A DNA stretch of 64,000 nucleotides from Parerythrobacter lacustris. Lineage in GTDB: Bacteria; Pseudomonadota; Alphaproteobacteria; Sphingomonadales; Sphingomonadaceae. The notes below the pieces were generated by a model, which was not told the DNA's origin, ran no database searches, and was given only the letters and a program-made list of their open reading frames with translations. Shown piece by piece: positions 17,267 to 26,564 of the stretch (positions are counted from its first letter, which is position 1; every line of letters starts with the position of its first letter). The translations under genes were made by a program, and so were the position numbers. Location: the NCBI RefSeq assembly GCF_024626475.1, contig NZ_JANKHH010000001.1:456281-520280 (forward strand). Direction: 5' to 3'.

Positions 17267-19648
17267 TCAGAACGAGCACGCCGTCCCCTCGGGCAATTCC
17301 TGCCGCGCGATCGAGGCGATCTGCAACTTGAGTTCGCCGGTCGAGCGGATTTCGATGCTGTCCCCCAAACCCGGGGCGCATTGGCCGGTCAGGATCATCT
17401 CGCGCCAGCCCTTGCCCGCCCCGACCAGCAGGTCCGAAGTGATATCTATCGTCGACCCGCCGACGGTCACTGTGACCGAACCGGTGGGGTTGTTCGGCAC
17501 CGAATAAGCGATCCGGTAGTCTCCGCTTCCTTGCCCGCTTTGGCCGATAACCAGCGCCGATCCGGGCGCGAAGGTGATCTCGCGCGCGTCTTCCTGCCGG
17601 GTGCGGTCGATGCCGCGCGCCATGATCCCGTTAGCCTCGCCGCGCAGGCCGGGCAGGTTGGTACCGCCCGCGCTGGCGGTGATATTGGCCGCGAGACGAC
17701 CCGTCTCGAACCAGGCGTTCGAGGGTCCTTCGTTGAGGAAGCCGCAGGTCTCGTCGAGCGTGCCTAGGCCACCCGGCCGGTCGAGCGACAGGCCATAGCC
17801 GCGCGCGAACAGCGCGCCATCCGGCCCGTTGACCGGGTTGCCGTTGCACGCCGCAGGCCAGCTGAACGACAGCCGCCCGGACGCTTCCCTCTTGCCGAAC
17901 AGAATGTCCGCCACGCCCGCGCCCTCGCTGCCCGGCAGCCAGCTGGCGACGAAAGCGTCCGAGGCGTTGATCTCGCGGTTCACCCACAGCGGCCGGCCGG
18001 AGAGGAACACCGCGACGGTCGGGATGCCAGCCGCCGTGAACTTCCGCAGTTGCTCGAGGCCGGCTTCCTTGCGGAACACCATCGTCTTCTGGTCGCCGTA
18101 GAATTCCGCATAGGAATCCTCGCCGAACACCACGATTGCCACATCTGGTTTGGCGGCGAAGCTTCCGTCCGGCGAAAGCGTTGTGGTGCTGCCCTGCGCC
18201 TTCGCCTCGGCTGCGATCCCGGCCCAGATCGAGGTCGCGCCGGGGAAATAGTCGTTGGTGAGTTCCGGACCGCCCTGCCAGGTCAGCGTCCAGCCGCCCG
18301 CCGCCTGCCAGATCGCGTCGGCGCCTTCGCCGGTGACGAGGATCTTCGCGCCCGGCTTCAGCGGCAGCACGCCGGTGTTCTTGAGAACGACCTGCGACTT
18401 CGCCACCGCTTCGCGCGCGATCGCGCGGTGGGCGGGTGAGCCGATCACCGAAAGATCACCGCCGAGCCCGCGCTCCGACGGTCTTGCAGCATCGGCATCG
18501 AGCAGACCCGCGCGCAGCTTGACCCGCAATATCCGGCTCACCGCGCGGTCGAGCGTCGCCATAGGGATCGTGCCATCTTCGACCTGCGCGACGAGGTTTG
18601 CGTGCAGCGCCTTCCAGTCGTCGGGCACCATGTAGATGTCGAGCCCGGCCTTGAGCGACTGCGCGCAATCGCTGACCGTGCAGCCCTTGACCTGGCCGTG
18701 CCCGTTCCAGTCGCCGACCACCAGCCCGTCGAAACCCATTTCGTCGCGCAAGACGCCGGTCAGCAAGGCTTCGTTGCCGTGCATCTTCTCGCCGTTGATC
18801 GAATTGAAGCTGGCCATCACGACCTGCACCCCGGCTTCGATCGCGGGCGGGTAGGGCACGGCGTGGATCGTCTTGAGCTGCGCGATGTCGCCGTTGACGT
18901 CGCCGGTATCGATCCCCTGGGTGGTTCCGCCGTCGCCGAAGAAGTGCTTGGCGGTGGCGATGACCCGGCCCTTGCCGAGGAAGTCCGCCTCGCCTTTCCT
19001 GCCTTGCAGGCCTTCGACGAGAGCCTCGCCTAGCTTCGCGACGAGCTGCGGATCTTCGGAATAGCTCTCGTAGCTCCGGCCCCAGCGGTCGTCCTGCGCT
19101 ACCGCCACGGTGGGCGAGAAATTCCAGTCGATGCCGGTCGCTTCGATCTCCGCAGCGGTTGCCTCGCCGATGCGGCGGACCAGTTCGGCGTCACCGGTTG
19201 CGCCCAGCCCGATGTTGTGCGGGAAGATCGTCGCGCCGATCACATTGGTGTGGCCGTGCACCGCATCGGTGCCCCACATGGTGGGGATCACAGGCTCGCC
19301 ACCGGGGAGCGGCTTGACCGATGCGTCATACATTTCGTCGGCCAGCCTGAGCCATTCCGCTGCAGGTGCGAATTCATCGCCATAAGGGCCGCCATTGCCG
19401 CCGTTGAGATAGCTGCCGAAGCGGTAGCGCTCCATGTCCTCGGCAGTGAAGGAATTGATCTGCGGCTGGATCAGCTGGGCGACCTTGCGCTCCAGCGACA
19501 TCCGCCGCAGCAGGTCGGCGACGCGATCGTCTTCCGGGAGCGGCGCGGCATCCGCAACCGGTGAAACACTCGCCGGCGCATCGACCGATGGCGTTGCACA
19601 TGCTGCCAGTGCGAGACAGGCCGCCAGCGCTGCGGAACCGCGATACAT
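17267..19648 (-). CDS. Glycoside hydrolase family 3 beta-glucosidase (lipoprotein)
   Basis: Retaining exo-acting beta-glucosidase expected to trim beta-1,3/1,4-glucan oligosaccharides in the periplasm. The 793-residue protein starts with a lipoprotein signal whose lipobox LAAC ends at Cys17. The GH3 N-terminal barrel carries the nucleophile Asp313 in LVVGDWNGHG and the substrate-binding stretch VIATAKHFFGDGGT. The (alpha/beta)6 sandwich domain follows from about residue 430, and a C-terminal beta domain of about 130 residues ends the protein. The ATG at 19648 has a GGAGGGG site, and a LacI-type palindrome lies 21 bases upstream. Together with GH16 and the TonB receptor it indicates laminarin-type glucan use. 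Confidence 0.93.
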   Translation of the reverse strand: MYRGSAALAACLALAACATPSVDAPASVSPVADAAPLPEDDRVADLLRRMSLERKVAQLIQPQINSFTAEDMERYRFGSYLNGGNGGPYGDEFAPAAEWLRLADEMYDASVKPLPGGEPVIPTMWGTDAVHGHTNVIGATIFPHNIGLGATGDAELVRRIGEATAAEIEATGIDWNFSPTVAVAQDDRWGRSYESYSEDPQLVAKLGEALVEGLQGRKGEADFLGKGRVIATAKHFFGDGGTTQGIDTGDVNGDIAQLKTIHAVPYPPAIEAGVQVVMASFNSINGEKMHGNEALLTGVLRDEMGFDGLVVGDWNGHGQVKGCTVSDCAQSLKAGLDIYMVPDDWKALHANLVAQVEDGTIPMATLDRAVSRILRVKLRAGLLDADAARPSERGLGGDLSVIGSPAHRAIAREAVAKSQVVLKNTGVLPLKPGAKILVTGEGADAIWQAAGGWTLTWQGGPELTNDYFPGATSIWAGIAAEAKAQGSTTTLSPDGSFAAKPDVAIVVFGEDSYAEFYGDQKTMVFRKEAGLEQLRKFTAAGIPTVAVFLSGRPLWVNREINASDAFVASWLPGSEGAGVADILFGKREASGRLSFSWPAACNGNPVNGPDGALFARGYGLSLDRPGGLGTLDETCGFLNEGPSNAWFETGRLAANITASAGGTNLPGLRGEANGIMARGIDRTRQEDAREITFAPGSALVIGQSGQGSGDYRIAYSVPNNPTGSVTVTVGGSTIDITSDLLVGAGKGWREMILTGQCAPGLGDSIEIRSTGELKLQIASIARQELPEGTACSF

Positions 19649-19668
19649 CCCAACCCCTCCGATGACAA

Positions 19669-19686
19669 TTTGGGAACGTTCTCAAA
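19669..19686. promoter_or_regulatory. LacI-type operator upstream of the GH3 gene
   Basis: TTTGGGAACGTTCTCAAA is a near-perfect palindrome centred on AACGTT (one mismatched pair), just upstream of the GH3 ribosome site. Related sites occur between the TonB receptor and halogenase genes. This is the geometry of LacI-family operators, and two LacI-family genes are in the island. Binding is inferred. Confidence 0.65.
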
Positions 19687-19721
19687 GGTGATTGGCATGG
19701 ACTGCTGGCTAAATCAAGCGG

Positions 19722-20909
19722 CTATCGCGCTCGCGCCATGGTCGCGAGCATGGCGCAGGCGACTGCGGCCAGCACCGCCATCAGCGCGAACATGCCCGAA
19801 AAGCCGAACCGGGGCACCAGGGCGATCGTCATGACCGGCATGATCAGCGAGGGTATCGTATTGGTGAGGTTGAAAATGCCGAGGTCCCGGCCCCGCCTTT
19901 TCGGGGCTGGCAAGACCTGGAGCACCTGGCTCGAATGTTGGGCGAGGAACACGCTCGCAGCAAGGCTGAAGATGAAATAGCCAACGATTGCCGGAACGAC
20001 CCCATGGGCCAGCGCCATGACCACAAGGCCAATGGCCGAGAATCCGGCTGCGACCGCCAGCGGCGCGATCGGCCTCCCCGTCCGGTCGGCCCATCTGCCC
20101 GCCGCGAAGGAGAGCGGGATGGCGGTCAGCAGCACCAAGCCGAACAGGCGCGCAGTGTCGCTGTCGGTGAAATCGGGTATGAAGCTCCGCAACCAGAAGA
20201 ACAGATAGGCGAACAAGGCCGCCTCGGCGATCTGGACCAGCAGCCGCGCCGCCCACATCTTTGCCACGGTCGATGGTGAGGAGATAACGCGCGGCAAGTC
20301 TTTCTCGGGTGCGTCGTCCATCAGATGCGGCATGGGGTGCGGCTTGCCGAACAGCAGCGCGGGGAGCACCATTGCCACGACCAGTGCGGCAACTAGGACC
20401 AGTCGCGCGTCGGGGCCGGCAAGACCGGGGTAGGTCACCAGCGCACTGCACGAAGCACCCAGCGCCGGGGCAAAGGCGAGCAATCCGCCAAGCAATCCCT
20501 TCTGCCGGTCGGGTACGCAATCCCCGGCCCAGGCCGCAAGCGGGGCGAGCATCATGTTGAGCGTGACCTGCCAGCAGAACACCAGCGCGATCAGTCCGGT
20601 AAGACTGGTCGCCTGCGCCATCGCGACAAGCAGCAGCGATGACCCGCACAGGCCCAGCGCGATCCAGCTCCGTCGCCGCCGGGTCAGGTCGCTCAGCCAG
20701 CCGAAGGCGATGTTGGTCGCGCTGGCAGCAATCGCCCCGCCGAAGGTCACCATGGCAAGCCATTCGACATTGTCGTTGCCCGAAAGTGCGTTGACCCGCA
20801 GGGGCAGCAGGATGGTTAGGAAGGGGACATAGGCGACCGCCCCGCCGGCGGCGGCAAGGCCATAGAGCAGCAGGAAGCGCAGGCTTTGCCGCGGCCCGGG
20901 ATCATCCAT
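19722..20909 (-). CDS. MFS transporter, probable sugar uptake
   Basis: A 395-residue inner-membrane transporter with about twelve helices and the MFS loop-2 motif variant GWLSDLTRRRRSW. The sugar-transport assignment comes from context: it overlaps the upstream lacI gene by 8 bases and is the last gene of the GH16-lacI-MFS run. It resembles the glycoside/sugar MFS carriers often found with TonB receptors in sphingomonads and Caulobacter. The substrate cannot be read from the sequence. Confidence 0.85.
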   Translation of the reverse strand: MDDPGPRQSLRFLLLYGLAAAGGAVAYVPFLTILLPLRVNALSGNDNVEWLAMVTFGGAIAASATNIAFGWLSDLTRRRRSWIALGLCGSSLLLVAMAQATSLTGLIALVFCWQVTLNMMLAPLAAWAGDCVPDRQKGLLGGLLAFAPALGASCSALVTYPGLAGPDARLVLVAALVVAMVLPALLFGKPHPMPHLMDDAPEKDLPRVISSPSTVAKMWAARLLVQIAEAALFAYLFFWLRSFIPDFTDSDTARLFGLVLLTAIPLSFAAGRWADRTGRPIAPLAVAAGFSAIGLVVMALAHGVVPAIVGYFIFSLAASVFLAQHSSQVLQVLPAPKRRGRDLGIFNLTNTIPSLIMPVMTIALVPRFGFSGMFALMAVLAAVACAMLATMARAR

Positions 20910-21966
20910 CGGCAGGGCGGGCGGGCGGCGCGGTCGATTCGCGCACGATCAGCGAGCCCTCGACCGCCATCGCCTCGCCGGCGGAGGCGGGATCGTCTGC
21001 CCCGTCGATCAGCAGCTCGACCGCCTTCGAAACCGTCTCGGCGATCGGCTGGTCGATCGCCGTCAGCGGCGGACGGGTGAAGCGCACCACCGGGGTGTTG
21101 TCGAAGCTGACCAGCGAGAGGTTGTGCGGGATCGCCAGACCCATGTCGCGCGCAACCTCCATCGTGCCGAGGCTCATCTGGTCGTTGCTGGCGAGGATCG
21201 CCGTCGGCCGGCTCGCTTGCCGCAGCAGCTTGCCCGCCGCCCGCACGCCCGAATCGAAGCTGAAATCGCCCACGGTGTAGAGGTCTTCGACATCGAGTCC
21301 CGCCCCGGCCATTTCTGCCCGCCAACCTTCCTCGCGCCGGGCGCTGAGCGAATATTCCGCCGGCCCGGCAATGAAACCGATCCGCCTGTGACCCAGTTCG
21401 AGCAGGTGCCGGGTCGCTTTGCGGGCGGAACTTTCGTCGCTCATGGTGAGCGCGAAACCCGGCCCTTCAGCCCGGGTGCCGATGCGGGCGAAGGGGATCT
21501 GCTGCTCCGCCAGCAGGCCGGTGATCAGCGGGTTTTCCGAGTGCGGCGGGGTCAGGATCACGCCATCGGGCTGCAATGCCGCAATCGCTGCGCCCAGCTC
21601 GCGCTCGACATGGTCGTTATGCGTGTCGACCAGTTCGATGATCATGCGATAGCCATACTCAGCGCATTTGAGCATCCCGCCGAGCAGCATCTGGTCGACC
21701 CAGTCACCGCCTTCGCGCTTCTGCCAGTCGGCGATGGTGCGCTCGCGGTCGTTGAGCGCGAGGATGAGATAGGACTTGGCCCCGCTCATCCGCTGCGCCG
21801 CGATCGAGGGAACATAGCCGAGCCGCTCGATCGAGGCCTGCACCCGGTCGCGCATGGCCGGCCGCACGTTCGGGCCGTCGTTGATTACGCGGCTGACGGT
21901 TTGCAGCGAAACGCCCGCGTCGGCGGCAACATGCTTGATGGTTACGGCCTGCTTGCGCCGGGCCAT
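20902..21966 (-). CDS. LacI-family transcriptional regulator
   Basis: DNA-binding sugar-responsive repressor, 354 residues. The start at 21966 (MARRKQAVTIKHVAADAGVS) places the LacI helix-turn-helix GVSLQTVSRVINDG at residues 18-31 and the hinge after GYVPSIAAQRM. A periplasmic-binding-protein-like effector domain fills residues 65-335. The open frame runs on upstream through the GH16 gene, but only this start gives the family N terminus. It sits 2 bases after GH16 and overlaps the MFS gene, so it is probably the local regulator of the glucan island and a candidate for binding the AACGTT-centred palindromes. Confidence 0.93.
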   Translation of the reverse strand: MARRKQAVTIKHVAADAGVSLQTVSRVINDGPNVRPAMRDRVQASIERLGYVPSIAAQRMSGAKSYLILALNDRERTIADWQKREGGDWVDQMLLGGMLKCAEYGYRMIIELVDTHNDHVERELGAAIAALQPDGVILTPPHSENPLITGLLAEQQIPFARIGTRAEGPGFALTMSDESSARKATRHLLELGHRRIGFIAGPAEYSLSARREEGWRAEMAGAGLDVEDLYTVGDFSFDSGVRAAGKLLRQASRPTAILASNDQMSLGTMEVARDMGLAIPHNLSLVSFDNTPVVRFTRPPLTAIDQPIAETVSKAVELLIDGADDPASAGEAMAVEGSLIVRESTAPPARPADG

Positions 21967-21968
21967 GC

Positions 21969-22991
21969 CTAGTCCCCACTTCCAGACGCACAGGTCTGCC
22001 CCGACGAGGGAGCGGGATTGCATTGCCAGATCCGCACCCAATCGACTTCCATCCGCTTGGGGTACCCTGTTTCGGCCACGCCTCCAAGACCCCTTTCTTC
22101 GGGCAGACCGCCGCCGATCGCAAGGTTCAGGATGAGGTGGAAACGCTGGTCGAACGGGGCATTGGCGTGGTCCGCATTGTCGCTCCACCAGGCATCGGCT
22201 TCCTTGCGGGCAAAGACATTGCCGTCGAAAGTCCACTCGATCACCCCCGGCGACCAGATGATGCCGTAGGTATGGAACTGTTCGTCGAGCACCGCCGGGG
22301 CATGCATTTCGCTGCTGTTGAGCGCGTTGCCCGGCCAGAGCCCGCCGAAATGCAGCGTGCCGAGGATCGTGTTCTCCCTGCCGCCCGGGCATTCGGCGCA
22401 AGGCACGCCCAGGTTGACGGCCTCGAGAATGTCGATCTCCCCCGAAGCCGCCCAAGTGCCGTAGGTATTGTCTTCCGGCAGCATCCAGATGGCGGGCCAG
22501 GTGCCCTGCCCCTGCGGCAGCTTCGCGGAAATCTCGATCCGGCCGTAGCGCCACGCCGCCTTGCCCTGCGTCAGCAGTTTGGCCGAGGTGAAAGGCTTAG
22601 TCGCCCGACCTTCGCCGTCCGGCTGGCTGGCGCGCATATGCGGCGGAAAGGCAGGGCCAGTGTGAGTCTGCTTGCGCGCGGTTATGACCAGCGCGCCGTT
22701 TTCGATTCCGGCGTTGGAGGGATCGTCGACATAGCACTGGCGCTCGTTATTGCCGCCGCCCCAGCAATCGACCGCGAAGCCCCATTTTGTGCGATCGATC
22801 TGCGGGGCGTCGAATTCGTCCGACCATGTGAGCTCCCAGCCGGCCTCGTTCGCCGGCGCGCGGGCTTCGCCAGGTACTGGCAGGCTGACCTGCTCGATGA
22901 CCTTGGTCTGCCTCCCGTCGGTCGCGGTGCAGGCCGTTAGCGGGACCACCGCGAACGCGAGCGAAAGGAAGCGGTATGGGTTCACGGACAT
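21969..22991 (-). CDS. Glycoside hydrolase family 16 endo-beta-glucanase (lipoprotein)
   Basis: Retaining endo-beta-1,3(4)-glucanase, probably laminarinase-like. The 340-residue product has the catalytic GH16 motif EIDILE at about residues 184-189 and the usual upstream ISAKLPQGQGTWPAIWMLPE. A lipoprotein signal with lipobox LTAC is near the N terminus. The open frame allows a start 12 codons earlier, but the ATG at 22991 (MSVNPYRFLSL) has a GAGGAG purine run just upstream and gives a proper signal peptide. It is followed within 2 bases by lacI. Exact linkage specificity is not visible. Confidence 0.92.
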   Translation of the reverse strand: MSVNPYRFLSLAFAVVPLTACTATDGRQTKVIEQVSLPVPGEARAPANEAGWELTWSDEFDAPQIDRTKWGFAVDCWGGGNNERQCYVDDPSNAGIENGALVITARKQTHTGPAFPPHMRASQPDGEGRATKPFTSAKLLTQGKAAWRYGRIEISAKLPQGQGTWPAIWMLPEDNTYGTWAASGEIDILEAVNLGVPCAECPGGRENTILGTLHFGGLWPGNALNSSEMHAPAVLDEQFHTYGIIWSPGVIEWTFDGNVFARKEADAWWSDNADHANAPFDQRFHLILNLAIGGGLPEERGLGGVAETGYPKRMEVDWVRIWQCNPAPSSGQTCASGSGD

Positions 22992-23024
22992 CTCCTCGTG
23001 GGTGCTGCATACCGCCGCCAGCGG

Positions 23025-23063
23025 CAAAGAAAAGCGGGCCCCTGTCGCGAAACAGGGGCCCGC
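23025..23063 (-). terminator. Rho-independent terminator after the TonB receptor
   Basis: A perfect 12-bp stem (23034-23045 with 23052-23063, arm GCGGGCCCCTGT) and a 6-base loop is followed on the minus strand by TTTTCTTTG. It lies 28 bases beyond the receptor stop and before GH16, so receptor transcription probably ends here or is attenuated, giving less GH16-lacI-MFS message. Confidence 0.85.
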
Positions 23064-23090
23064 CTTCGTACCTAGCCTTGCGGTTCGCCC

Positions 23091-26000
23091 TTAGAAGTCG
23101 AAACGCGCCAGGAAAGTGAAGCGGCGATCGTTGCGGAAGGCCGAGCGGGTGATCCGCGTCCCGTCGAAGTCGACCACCTGCGAGGTTTCGGTCACGTCGT
23201 CGAGCAGGTTGACGCCCTGCACGCCGAGTTTGAGGAAGTCGGTGACCGAATAGAAGATCGATGCGTCGAGCTGGCCGGTCGCTTCCTGATAGATCGGCGA
23301 GAACGGGAAAATGTCGTCGCGCGGGGTGATCAGGAATTCGTCGCGCCAGTTGTAGGCGGCGCGTGCCGACAGCGGGCCCTTCTCGTAGAACAGGGTCGCG
23401 TTGACGGTGTGTTTGGAAACACCCTGTAGCGGCTGCGAGGAGGCGAACAGGCTGCGGTTCTGCACCAGATCGGCGTTGGAGAAATCCCCGCCGTCGACAT
23501 AGGTATAGGTACCGGAAAACCCGAGGCCGGACAGCAGGCCGGGCAGGAAATCGTAGGTCTGCTGATAACCCAGCTCGAAACCCTTGAGCGTGCCGCCCAG
23601 CGCATTCTCGGGCCGCCGCACTTCGACTTCCGCCGTGGCTCCGTCGGGTGCGGTGAAGGTTACGATCGGCAACCCGGTGGTCACGATCCCTTCGATATCC
23701 TTCAAAAAGGCCGACAGGGTCAGCGAGCCGACGTCGTCGAAATACCATTCCGCCGACAGGTCGTAGCTCCACGATTCGATCGGCCGCAGCCCGCGGTTGC
23801 CGGTGTTGAGGGTGAACAGCGGTCCGGTGGCCTGCGTCCCCCCATTGATCAGGTTGGCGGTATTGTCGGTGATGCCACCGCCCGACCGGTAGAGGCTCGG
23901 GTCGGGGCGTGAGATGCCCTTCGATGCGGCAAACCGGAACAGCAGCCCGCCGCCGACGTCCAGCTTCGCATTGAAGCTCGGCAGCCAGCTTTCGAACACC
24001 ACATCATCGCTGACGTCGATTACATCATTGGTGAAGGCCGCCAGGAACTCGGGCAGGCGCGAAGCCGGGAAAGCGGCGTTGCAATAGCCCGGCGTGGGTT
24101 GCCCCTGCGGCACGAAGCCGCAAGAGGCCTGCAGTTCGGCCAGCGTCAGTACGCCGTCGCGATTGCCGGCGGGGCCGTTGTCGATGCCATCGACCCGCGG
24201 GAATCCGACCACGCCTTCGGTCTCGTAAGTCGTTTCGACATAGCGCAGACCGAAATTGCCTTCGAGCACCCAGCCATTGTCGAAGTCCAGACCGTAGTCG
24301 ATGCGGCCGTAGGCCGCCTTGGTGTCTTCCACCTGCACGTTGATTTCATTCGCGCAGAAGGGGTCGCATCCGGCGCGTCCCCGGACCCCGAAGAACGGGT
24401 TGGGAGTCTGCGAGAAGACGTTGATCTCGCGCGCTTGGGCAGCCGAGGTTCCCGCGAGATATTCGCCGAGGAAATCGTCACCCCCGAAGAAGAACGCGCC
24501 GCCGAGCGGGATCGGCGCGTTGCCGCGCTGGAAGCCGTCGGCGAACGGCGAACGGAAGTTAGAATAAGTCGGAAAATCATCGACATAGGCACCGCCCGCG
24601 ATGGCGAATTCCTGTCCGGGCAGTCCGGTGAAGAACCGGCCCGGCTGGAAACCGCCTGTGGCAGCGCAGCCCGGACCCGCATTCCACGGGGCGCAGCCCG
24701 CACGGCCGGCCCAGGGCGCCGAGAGGTTGCCCCAGGTGCTGAAATTGGTGTCGCGGTTGATCCGCTCGCGCTCGGCCCAGCGCGCGCCGAAGCGGGCGCT
24801 CTTGAAGAAGCCGGTGTCGCTGATGTCGTATTCGACGTCGGCCTTCACGCTCTTCAGTTCGCCTTCGTTGCGCTCGATGCTGTCGAGCAGGAACCAGTAA
24901 TAGGTGCTGTCCCCGCTGGTAAAATAGTCGGACGGCGCACCCGGAGGGGCAAGGAACTCGATCTGCGGCGTCGATCCGGTGGCGTCGATCGCGATATTGG
25001 CCCAGCTGTTCATCGCACCGATGACCGAATCGCGGCTCAGTTCGGAATTGATCTGCTGCGCCTCGAAATTGAACCGCAGCCGATCGGAGGCCTCCCAATC
25101 GATGTCGATCGAGAAATCCTCGGTGGTTGCATCGGTATCTCGCTGGAAGCGCAGGGTTTCGAGCGGGATGCCGCCGCGCCCGAACGGATTGGCGTAAGCG
25201 TCGCCGATCCGCTGCGAGAGGACACCGCGCTGGAACACGCCGTTCGCGTCGAATTCCCACGTGCTGCCCGCAGCCGGGACCGGGAACAAGGCATCGTCGT
25301 TGACCTGCGCGAGGATCGCGTATTCGTCGGTGAAGAACTGGGTATCGGCCCGCAGCCATTCGAACGTGACGAGGAATTCGCGGCCGGGGCTCTCGTACTG
25401 GAGCACCGCCGACCACGCTTCGCGGTCACGATCGAGTGTGGTGGTGCGCACGCCGGCGCCCTTGGGCACGATCACCGTGTTCGGAGGCGGGAAATTCGAC
25501 GGATCGAACCCGGTCGGATTGCCGACACCGCCCGAGTTGACGCCGGTCGTGCGAATGCACGGGCCGGTGAGCGTGTCGGCGCGGTAGCAAGGATCGGTCA
25601 GCTGCGATGCGTCGGTCCGGCTGATCAGTTCCGACTTGGTATAGCCAAGCTGGATGCCGATCGAGCCCGCGTCGCCTTCGAAGGTCGTCGATCCGAGAAG
25701 CGAGAAACCGCCCGACCATTCCTCGGCAAGGTCGCCCATGGTCGCTTCGATCGAGCCGGACAGGCGCGTTCCGCGGCTGTCGAGTGGCTTGCGGGTGACG
25801 AGGTTCACCGTGCCCGCAATGCTGCCCTCGATCATGTCTGGGGTGACGTTCTTGAACACTTCGACCCGGCCGAGCAGTTCCGGCGAAACGTCGTTGAAGC
25901 TCAGCACCGTGCCGCCATTGGCGGAGAAGATATCGCGACCGTTGAGCTCCGAGCGCACGAACGGCAGGCCGCGGACGATCACGCCGGTCCCTTCGACCGA

Positions 26001-26375
26001 GAAGCGGTCGGGGTCGCTGGTCTTCTCGAACCGGCCGATATTGACGCCCGGAATACGCTGGAGCGTTTCGGCGACCGAGCGGTCGGGCAAGGCACCGATA
26101 TCCTCGGCAGTTACCGCGTCGACAAAGGTGTCGGCATCGCGCTTGATGTTCTGCGCGCTTTGGAGCGAGGCGCGATAGCCGCTGACGATGATCACATCGC
26201 CATCGTCTGCCGCCGCCTCTTCGGCCGCTTCTTCGCCGTCAGGTGCGTCCTGCGCGGCAGCCGGGGTGGCGAGCGCGAGGCAGATCGCCAGGCTCGACGC
26301 TGTACCGAGAGCCCACCGGCGCCGGTCCGATTCGGAATCTAAATTGCGGAAATCGCGAGACACATACCCCTCCAT
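23091..26375 (-). CDS. TonB-dependent outer-membrane receptor
   Basis: Large outer-membrane active transporter, 1094 residues, of the oligosaccharide-receptor type common in sphingomonads, Caulobacter and Xanthomonas. A signal peptide ends near LATPAAAQD (about residue 42). The plug domain (about residues 65-190) contains FVDAVTAEDIGALPDRSVAE and LQRIPGVNIGRF. The remaining 22-strand barrel ends in Phe (FLARFDF). A GTG at 26363 preceded by GGAGGGG is a strong alternative start (1090 residues). Glucan oligosaccharides as substrate are inferred from the GH16, GH3 and transporter neighbours. Two LacI-type palindromes lie upstream. Confidence 0.93.
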   Translation of the reverse strand: MEGYVSRDFRNLDSESDRRRWALGTASSLAICLALATPAAAQDAPDGEEAAEEAAADDGDVIIVSGYRASLQSAQNIKRDADTFVDAVTAEDIGALPDRSVAETLQRIPGVNIGRFEKTSDPDRFSVEGTGVIVRGLPFVRSELNGRDIFSANGGTVLSFNDVSPELLGRVEVFKNVTPDMIEGSIAGTVNLVTRKPLDSRGTRLSGSIEATMGDLAEEWSGGFSLLGSTTFEGDAGSIGIQLGYTKSELISRTDASQLTDPCYRADTLTGPCIRTTGVNSGGVGNPTGFDPSNFPPPNTVIVPKGAGVRTTTLDRDREAWSAVLQYESPGREFLVTFEWLRADTQFFTDEYAILAQVNDDALFPVPAAGSTWEFDANGVFQRGVLSQRIGDAYANPFGRGGIPLETLRFQRDTDATTEDFSIDIDWEASDRLRFNFEAQQINSELSRDSVIGAMNSWANIAIDATGSTPQIEFLAPPGAPSDYFTSGDSTYYWFLLDSIERNEGELKSVKADVEYDISDTGFFKSARFGARWAERERINRDTNFSTWGNLSAPWAGRAGCAPWNAGPGCAATGGFQPGRFFTGLPGQEFAIAGGAYVDDFPTYSNFRSPFADGFQRGNAPIPLGGAFFFGGDDFLGEYLAGTSAAQAREINVFSQTPNPFFGVRGRAGCDPFCANEINVQVEDTKAAYGRIDYGLDFDNGWVLEGNFGLRYVETTYETEGVVGFPRVDGIDNGPAGNRDGVLTLAELQASCGFVPQGQPTPGYCNAAFPASRLPEFLAAFTNDVIDVSDDVVFESWLPSFNAKLDVGGGLLFRFAASKGISRPDPSLYRSGGGITDNTANLINGGTQATGPLFTLNTGNRGLRPIESWSYDLSAEWYFDDVGSLTLSAFLKDIEGIVTTGLPIVTFTAPDGATAEVEVRRPENALGGTLKGFELGYQQTYDFLPGLLSGLGFSGTYTYVDGGDFSNADLVQNRSLFASSQPLQGVSKHTVNATLFYEKGPLSARAAYNWRDEFLITPRDDIFPFSPIYQEATGQLDASIFYSVTDFLKLGVQGVNLLDDVTETSQVVDFDGTRITRSAFRNDRRFTFLARFDF

Positions 26376-26416
26376 CGCAGAAATTTGCTTTCCTACATTG
26401 ACCCACCTACGCCCGA

Positions 26417-26432
26417 TTGGGAGCGTTCACAA
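26417..26432. promoter_or_regulatory. LacI-type operator A, receptor/halogenase intergenic region
   Basis: TTGGGAGCGTTCACAA matches the GH3-promoter palindrome at 14 of 16 bases. It lies about 42 bases upstream of the receptor ATG, where it could overlap the receptor promoter. Regulation by one of the two local LacI proteins is inferred. Confidence 0.6.
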
Positions 26433-26438
26433 GCGCGA

Positions 26439-26454
26439 AAATGAACGTTCACAA
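26439..26454. promoter_or_regulatory. LacI-type operator B, receptor/halogenase intergenic region
   Basis: Contains the perfect 10-bp palindrome TGAACGTTCA (26442-26451) within AAATGAACGTTCACAA. Its centre is 22 bp from that of operator A, two helical turns, which suits cooperative binding or control of both divergent promoters. Confidence 0.55.
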
Positions 26455-26564
26455 TTTGCCCGTTGACTGTTAGAAAGCTGCAACACTCCCGTCTTGCCCG
26501 TATCGCTTGCGGGCAGGGAATCTGGGGGTAGACTGGTGCCCCTGCGGGAAGGATCGGACAAGGC

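Noticed and set aside
24099-26342. Plus-strand open frame of 747 codons
   Set aside because: Antisense to the TonB receptor, whose plug and barrel sequence is unmistakable. The antisense product has no recognisable fold.
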